Assembly: GCF_001514145.1 (NCBI RefSeq)
Contig: NZ_KQ948665.1
Coordinates: forward strand, 186,001 to 250,000
DNA length: 64,000 nucleotides
Direction of reading: 5' to 3'
Source of the DNA: Streptomyces canus
Lineage (GTDB): Bacteria; Actinomycetota; Actinomycetes; Streptomycetales; Streptomycetaceae
The number at the start of each line of letters is the position of its first letter. The stretch's first letter is position 1. A program made the translations under genes and the position numbers. The notes under the pieces are model-generated. The model had not been told where the DNA came from and searched no databases. It saw only the letters and a program-made list of their open reading frames with translations. Of the stretch, positions 60,133 to 64,000 are shown piece by piece.

Positions 60133-60975
60133 ATGCCCCAGCACACTTCCGGGTCCGACCGGGCGGCGATCCCCCCAGCCGCCCGTGACGGTGGCAGCGT
60201 GCGGCCGCCCGCTCCCTCGACGCTCGACGAGCTGTGGCGGTCGTACAAGGCGACGGGAGACGAGCGGCTGCGTGAGCAGCTGATCCTGCACTACTCGCCG
60301 CTCGTGAAGTACGTGGCCGGGCGGGTGAGCGTCGGGCTGCCGCCCAACGTCGAGCAGGCGGACTTCGTGTCCTCGGGAGTCTTCGGGCTGATCGACGCGA
60401 TCGAGAAGTTCGACATCGACCGGGAGATCAAGTTCGAGACGTACGCGATCACCCGGATCCGGGGCGCGATGATCGACGAATTGCGGGCGCTGGACTGGAT
60501 CCCCCGGTCCGTGCGCCAGAAGGCGCGCAACGTCGAGCGGGCGTACGCGACGCTGGAGGCGCGGCTCAGGCGGACGCCCACGGAGGGGGAGGTCGCCGGC
60601 GAGCTGGGGATCGCGGTGGACGATCTCCACGCGGTCTTCAGCCAGTTGTCGCTGGCCAACGTGGTGGCGCTGGAGGAGCTGCTGCACGTAGGGGGCGAGG
60701 GCGGCGACCGGCTGAGCCTCATGGACACCCTGGAGGACACCGCCGCGGACAACCCCGTGGAGGTCGCCGAGGACCGGGAGCTCAGACGGTTCCTGGCGCG
60801 GGCCATCAACACGCTGCCCGAGCGCGAGAAGACCGTCGTCACCCTGTACTACTACGAGGGGCTCACCCTCGCGGAGATCGGGAACGTGCTGGGCGTGACC
60901 GAGAGCCGGGTCAGCCAGATCCACACCAAGTCCGTGCTGCAACTGCGGGCGAAGCTGGCCAGTTTCGGTCGCTGA
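60133..60975 (+). CDS. whiG: sporulation sigma factor WhiG
   Basis: A 280-residue FliA-class sigma factor that starts sporulation in aerial hyphae. Region 2 (FVSSGVFGLIDAIEKFD), region 3 (RSVRQKARNVERAYA) and region 4 (TLAEIGNVLGVTESRVSQIH) are intact. ATG 60133 follows AAGGCGA and yields MPQHTSGSDRAAIPP, the known start in S. coelicolor. Targets there include whiH and whiI. Activity is held back by RsiG with c-di-GMP, encoded elsewhere. Confidence 0.97.
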   Translation: MPQHTSGSDRAAIPPAARDGGSVRPPAPSTLDELWRSYKATGDERLREQLILHYSPLVKYVAGRVSVGLPPNVEQADFVSSGVFGLIDAIEKFDIDREIKFETYAITRIRGAMIDELRALDWIPRSVRQKARNVERAYATLEARLRRTPTEGEVAGELGIAVDDLHAVFSQLSLANVVALEELLHVGGEGGDRLSLMDTLEDTAADNPVEVAEDRELRRFLARAINTLPEREKTVVTLYYYEGLTLAEIGNVLGVTESRVSQIHTKSVLQLRAKLASFGR

Positions 60976-61047
60976 CCTGGCCGTACGGCCTCTCGGTCAC
61001 GGCTGGTCGGATGGAGTGACTCCCGTCCGCAGTGGTGCGTCCGTACA

Positions 61048-61638
61048 GTGGTTGACGTGCCAAGGATTCGAGCGGCCTCCGTGGCCGAGCACCGGTCGAT
61101 GCAGCGAGCCGCCCTGCTGGACGCGGCTCGGTCTTTGTTGTCCGAGGGCGGGACGGAGGCGCTGACCTTCCCGGCTCTCGCCGAGCGGACGGGCCTCGCG
61201 CGATCGTCCGTGTACGAGTACTTCCGGTCGCGGGCCGCCGTGGTCGAGGAGCTGTGCGCGGTCGACTTCCCCGTCTGGGCCGCGGAGGTCTCGGCGGCGA
61301 TGGCCGCGGCGGAGGACCCCGAGGCCAGGGTCGAGGCGTATGTGCGCCGGCAGCTGGCGTTGGTGGGGGACCGGCGGCACCGGGCTGTCGTGGCCATCTC
61401 CGCGAGTGAGCTGGACGCGGGGGCCCGGGAGAAGATCCGGGCGGCGCACGGAGGGCTGGTGGCGATGATCGTCGAGGCGCTCGGCGAGATGGGGCATGCA
61501 CAGCCTCGGCTGGCGGCGATGCTGGTGCAGGGCGTGGTGGACGCGGCGGTGCGCAGGATCGAGCTGGGGGCCGCGGAGGAGCCGTCCGTGATCACCGAGG
61601 CCGCGGTTTCCATGGCGCTGCGGGGTGTGCGGGGCTGA
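61048..61638 (+). CDS. TetR-family transcriptional regulator
   Basis: A regulator of 196 residues. The N-terminal HTH is clear (LLDAARSLLSEGGTEALTF, LAERTGLARSSVYEYF). The C-terminal ligand domain is Ala/Glu-rich. An alternative start at GTG 61057 would follow a TACAGT element (61044-61049) by seven bases and would be leaderless. The gene is conserved beside whiG in Streptomyces; no target is known. It converges on the M23 protein gene. Confidence 0.92.
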   Translation: MVDVPRIRAASVAEHRSMQRAALLDAARSLLSEGGTEALTFPALAERTGLARSSVYEYFRSRAAVVEELCAVDFPVWAAEVSAAMAAAEDPEARVEAYVRRQLALVGDRRHRAVVAISASELDAGAREKIRAAHGGLVAMIVEALGEMGHAQPRLAAMLVQGVVDAAVRRIELGAAEEPSVITEAAVSMALRGVRG

Positions 61639-61727
61639 GGCCGGCTGGGCGTGGGTTTCACTTGCCCGCGCTTGCGGACTGCCGCCTCTGTGAGCCGGGA
61701 GCCGCCCCGAGCGGCTGCTGCCCGCGG

Positions 61728-62300
61728 TCAGGGCAGCGGGACGTCCAGTACCGGGAGCAGTCTCGACGGACCCCTGCGCAACAGCCATGGCGGGAGCAGG
61801 GACAGCGGATCCAGGTAGGTCTCGCCCCTCCGTAAGCCCCAGTGCACGCAGGTGGTCGTGCAGTGGGAGCCCGTCGGTTCGACCGTGCCCACCACCTCGC
61901 CCGCCGCCACCTCGGCGCCCTTCTCCACCGACGCCGTCACCGGTTCGTAGGTCGTTCGAAGGTCCGTTCCCGTCAGTTCCACCGAGACCACTCCCTTCCC
62001 CGCCACCCGCCCCGCGAAGGACACCCGGCCCGGCGCCACCGCTCGTACCGGGCTGCCCGGAGGTGCCGCCAGGTCCACGCCCCGGTGGCCGCGGCCGTAC
62101 GCCGTCGCCGGCGGTTCCCAGCCGCGCAGAACCGTCGGACGGGCGCCCACGGGCCAGGCGCGGCCGATCGCCGGGACCGAGGTGTCCGTGGCCGTCGGGG
62201 TGAGAAAGGGCGGCCGGGGTGTGGGCGTCGGCGCCGTCAACAGCAGCAGGAACCCCAGCACCAGCCACGTACCGCATCGTCCGTACCGCTTCGCTCGCAT
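61728..62300 (-). CDS. secreted M23/LytM-like protein with degenerate catalytic site
   Basis: A protein of 190 residues from ATG 62300. The N-terminus is a signal or anchor (TWLVLGFLLLLTAP) followed by a Thr/Pro-rich linker. The LytM domain keeps HxxxD (H72, D76) but the expected HxH near the C-terminus reads C-V-H (residues 151-153), so the catalytic first histidine is replaced by cysteine. Peptidoglycan binding or activation of amidases, rather than cleavage, is possible. It is divergent from rpsB. Confidence 0.88.
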   Translation of the reverse strand: MRAKRYGRCGTWLVLGFLLLLTAPTPTPRPPFLTPTATDTSVPAIGRAWPVGARPTVLRGWEPPATAYGRGHRGVDLAAPPGSPVRAVAPGRVSFAGRVAGKGVVSVELTGTDLRTTYEPVTASVEKGAEVAAGEVVGTVEPTGSHCTTTCVHWGLRRGETYLDPLSLLPPWLLRRGPSRLLPVLDVPLP

Positions 62301-62397
62301 GCGGAAACCGTCCCGCACCCGCCCCGGTCGTGGCCGGGACCTGTGGACTACTCCCGGGTTGTGGACAACGGCGTCACCCGGTACCTCGCGGGTCCCG

Positions 62398-62403
62398 TAC
62401 ACT
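62398..62403 (+). promoter_or_regulatory. putative -10 of the rpsB promoter
   Basis: TACACT at 62398-62403 lies 170 bases upstream of rpsB in the gap shared with the divergent M23 gene. A clear -35 was not found. Confidence 0.4.
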
Positions 62404-62572
62404 TCTTCTGGCGATCCGGGTCACCGGGTCGACTTCGCACGCCCCGACATCAGGCCCTCACACAGCCGGTGTCAGCGCCTCTCGGTCCCTAGTGGCAAGG
62501 CGCATCGCGGGCGTCAGGCGCGAGTGCCATCCGGCGCGCGCGGCACAACCGAGAACACCAAGGAGAACGGCC

Positions 62573-63508
62573 ATGGCCGTCGTCACGATGCGGGAGCTGC
62601 TGGAAAGCGGCGTCCACTTCGGTCACCAGACCCGTCGTTGGAACCCGAAGATGAAGCGGTTCATCTTCACGGAGCGCAACGGCATCTACATCATCGACCT
62701 GCTCCAGTCGCTGTCGTACATCGACCGCGCCTACGAGTTCGTCAAGGAGACCGTCGCCCACGGCGGCACGGTCATGTTCGTCGGCACGAAGAAGCAGGCG
62801 CAGGAGGCCATCGCCGAGCAGGCCACCCGCGTCGGCATGCCCTACGTCAACCAGCGCTGGCTGGGCGGCATGCTCACCAACTTCTCGACCGTCTACAAGC
62901 GTCTGCAGCGCCTCAAGGAGCTCGAGCAGATCGACTTCGAGGACGTCGCCGCGTCGGGTCTGACCAAGAAGGAGCTTCTCGTGCTCTCGCGCGAGAAGGC
63001 CAAGCTGGAGAAGACCCTCGGTGGTATCCGCGAGATGCAGAAGGTGCCCAGCGCCGTCTGGATCGTGGACACCAAGAAGGAGCACATCGCGGTCGGCGAG
63101 GCCCGGAAGCTCAACATCCCGGTCGTCGCCATCCTCGACACCAACTGCGACCCCGACGAGGTCGACTACAAGATCCCGGGCAACGACGACGCGATCCGCT
63201 CCGTCACCCTGCTCACCCGTGTGATCGCCGACGCCGTCGCCGAGGGGCTCATCTCCCGCTCGCGCGTCGCCACCGGTGACAAGGGCGAGAAGGCCGCGGG
63301 CGAGCCGCTCGCCGAGTGGGAGCGCGACCTGCTCGAGGGCGGCGAGAAGAAGGCCGAGGAGGCGCCCGCCGCCGAGGCCGCTCCGGCCGCGGAGGCCACC
63401 GAGGCTCCTGCTGCCGAGGCCCCCGCTGCCGAGGCCCCGGCCGAGGCGCCCGCTGCCGAGGCTCCCGCCGCCGAGGCCGCTCCGGCCGCGGACGCCGAGC
63501 AGGCCTGA
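62573..63508 (+). CDS. rpsB: 30S ribosomal protein S2
   Basis: A small-subunit protein of 311 residues with conserved TMRELLESGVHFGHQTRRWNPKM, RWLGGMLTNFST and GNDDAIRSVTLL segments. The C-terminal 50 residues are an Ala/Glu/Pro repeat not found in E. coli. ATG 62573 has AAGGAGAA upstream. It pairs with tsf, as is general in bacteria. Confidence 0.97.
   Translation: MAVVTMRELLESGVHFGHQTRRWNPKMKRFIFTERNGIYIIDLLQSLSYIDRAYEFVKETVAHGGTVMFVGTKKQAQEAIAEQATRVGMPYVNQRWLGGMLTNFSTVYKRLQRLKELEQIDFEDVAASGLTKKELLVLSREKAKLEKTLGGIREMQKVPSAVWIVDTKKEHIAVGEARKLNIPVVAILDTNCDPDEVDYKIPGNDDAIRSVTLLTRVIADAVAEGLISRSRVATGDKGEKAAGEPLAEWERDLLEGGEKKAEEAPAAEAAPAAEATEAPAAEAPAAEAPAEAPAAEAPAAEAAPAADAEQA
63357..63505 (+). 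repeat. Ala-Glu-Pro coding repeat in the S2 tail
   Basis: Repeated GCCGAGGC/CCCGC-type units encode APAAEA and close variants, at least eight times. Such repeats can vary in number between strains by slippage. Confidence 0.8.
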
Positions 63509-63527
63509 TCCGTCAGCGTCAGGGGTG

Positions 63528-63564
63528 ACGGCGGGAGCGGGGGCATGAACTCCGCTCCCGCCGT
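63528..63564 (+). terminator. hairpin between rpsB and tsf
   Basis: Perfect 13-base arms (ACGGCGGGAGCGG and CCGCTCCCGCCGT) surround an 11-base loop. It probably acts as a partial terminator that lowers tsf relative to rpsB expression. Confidence 0.75.
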
Positions 63565-63665
63565 TCACCCGTAGGTCAGCGGAGAGTCGGCGGCCCCGGC
63601 TACATAGGGGCCGTAGACCCCGTAGATCTTCGATCTTCCAGACTTCGAGAAAGATTCACAGACTC

Positions 63666-64000
63666 ATGGCGAACTACACCGCCGCCGACGTCAAGAAGCT
63701 CCGTGAGCTCACGGGCGCCGGCATGATGGACTGCAAGAAGGCGCTGGACGAGGCCGCGGGCGACGTCGAGAAGGCCGTCGAGGCGCTCCGGATCAAGGGC
63801 CAGAAGGGCGTCGCCAAGCGCGAGGGCCGCTCCGCCGAGAACGGCGCCGTGGTCTCGATCATCGCCGACGACAACTCCTCCGGCGTCCTCGTCGAGCTCA
63901 AGTGCGAGACGGACTTCGTCGCCAAGGGCGAGAAGTTCCAGTCCGTCGCCAACCAGATCGCGCAGCACGTCGCCGCGACCTCCCCGGCCGACCTGGAGGC
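63666..64000 (+). CDS. tsf: elongation factor Ts, N-terminal part (3' end beyond window)
   Basis: The first 111 codons of EF-Ts, the nucleotide exchange factor for EF-Tu. The start ANYTAADVKKLRELTGAGMMDCKKAL with the UBA-like domain and the TDFVAK motif (CETDFVAKGEKFQ) that inserts near the EF-Tu magnesium site are present. The ATG at 63666 has only a weak GAGAAAG upstream. The reading frame runs off the right edge. Confidence 0.97.
   Translation, partial: MANYTAADVKKLRELTGAGMMDCKKALDEAAGDVEKAVEALRIKGQKGVAKREGRSAENGAVVSIIADDNSSGVLVELKCETDFVAKGEKFQSVANQIAQHVAATSPADLE

Noticed and set aside
1..64000. CRISPR arrays, insertion sequences, attachment sites and tRNA genes.
   Set aside because: No regularly spaced direct repeats, transposase or integrase motifs or cloverleaf sequences were seen on reading.

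Overview
The window is chromosomal DNA of a Streptomyces species. The evidence is very high GC, GC-rich third codon positions, frequent GTG starts, the sporulation sigma factor gene whiG, nsdA, four tandem type I signal peptidase genes (sipWXYZ), and a gene order that I recall as the central core of the Streptomyces coelicolor chromosome (roughly gpsA-ddl through whiG-rpsB-tsf). No tRNA, rRNA, insertion sequence, prophage or CRISPR array was seen. Both ends are cut inside genes: plsC on the left and tsf on the right.

Layout. 1-5.3 kb: lipid and cell-wall precursors and thiamine genes (plsC end, gpsA, ddl, a DUF3515 lipoprotein, a stand-alone Lrp-type ligand-binding domain, thiL-thiD). 5.3-9.5 kb: an accessory pair on the minus strand, an AfsR/SARP-type regulator followed by an FAD monooxygenase. 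9.6-11.8 kb: rpmB and a divergent DAK2/FakA-like kinase. 11.8-16.6 kb: a second accessory pair on the minus strand, an Hsp90-family chaperone translationally coupled to a 986-residue TPR protein. 16.7-24 kb: recG, rsmD-coaD, a DivIVA-like coiled-coil protein, DUF177-rpmF-rnc, mutM. 24-26.6 kb: an HxlR regulator with a striking palindrome upstream, a CAP-domain membrane protein, an acylphosphatase and a small coiled-coil protein. 27-36 kb: smc, the glucose permease glcP, a nonsense-interrupted gene remnant, a luciferase-like oxidoreductase, ftsY and a stand-alone prim-pol domain protein. 36-42.3 kb: nsdA, then the nitrogen operon amtB-glnK-glnD with a GlnR-type box. 42.4-49.3 kb: ffh, an FtsH paralogue, a methyltransferase, an archaeal/eukaryotic-type prolyl-tRNA synthetase and a SprT-like zinc protein. 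49.5-56.7 kb: the rpsP-khpA-rimM-trmD-rplS block, the four signal peptidases, a Nudix hydrolase and DUF2469. 56.7-64 kb: yraN-yifB-dprA, whiG, a TetR regulator, a degenerate M23 protein, rpsB and tsf.

Much of the window serves ribosome production and protein export (ribosomal proteins, RsmD, RimM, TrmD, SRP protein and receptor, signal peptidases), chromosome maintenance (RecG, SMC, MutM, DprA) and nitrogen and carbon uptake (AmtB/GlnK/GlnD, GlcP). Against that conserved background the two minus-strand modules (SARP plus monooxygenase; Hsp90 plus TPR), the archaeal-type ProRS and the HxlR operator region are the parts that look accessory. The Hsp90-TPR pair is the best candidate for a little-described system.
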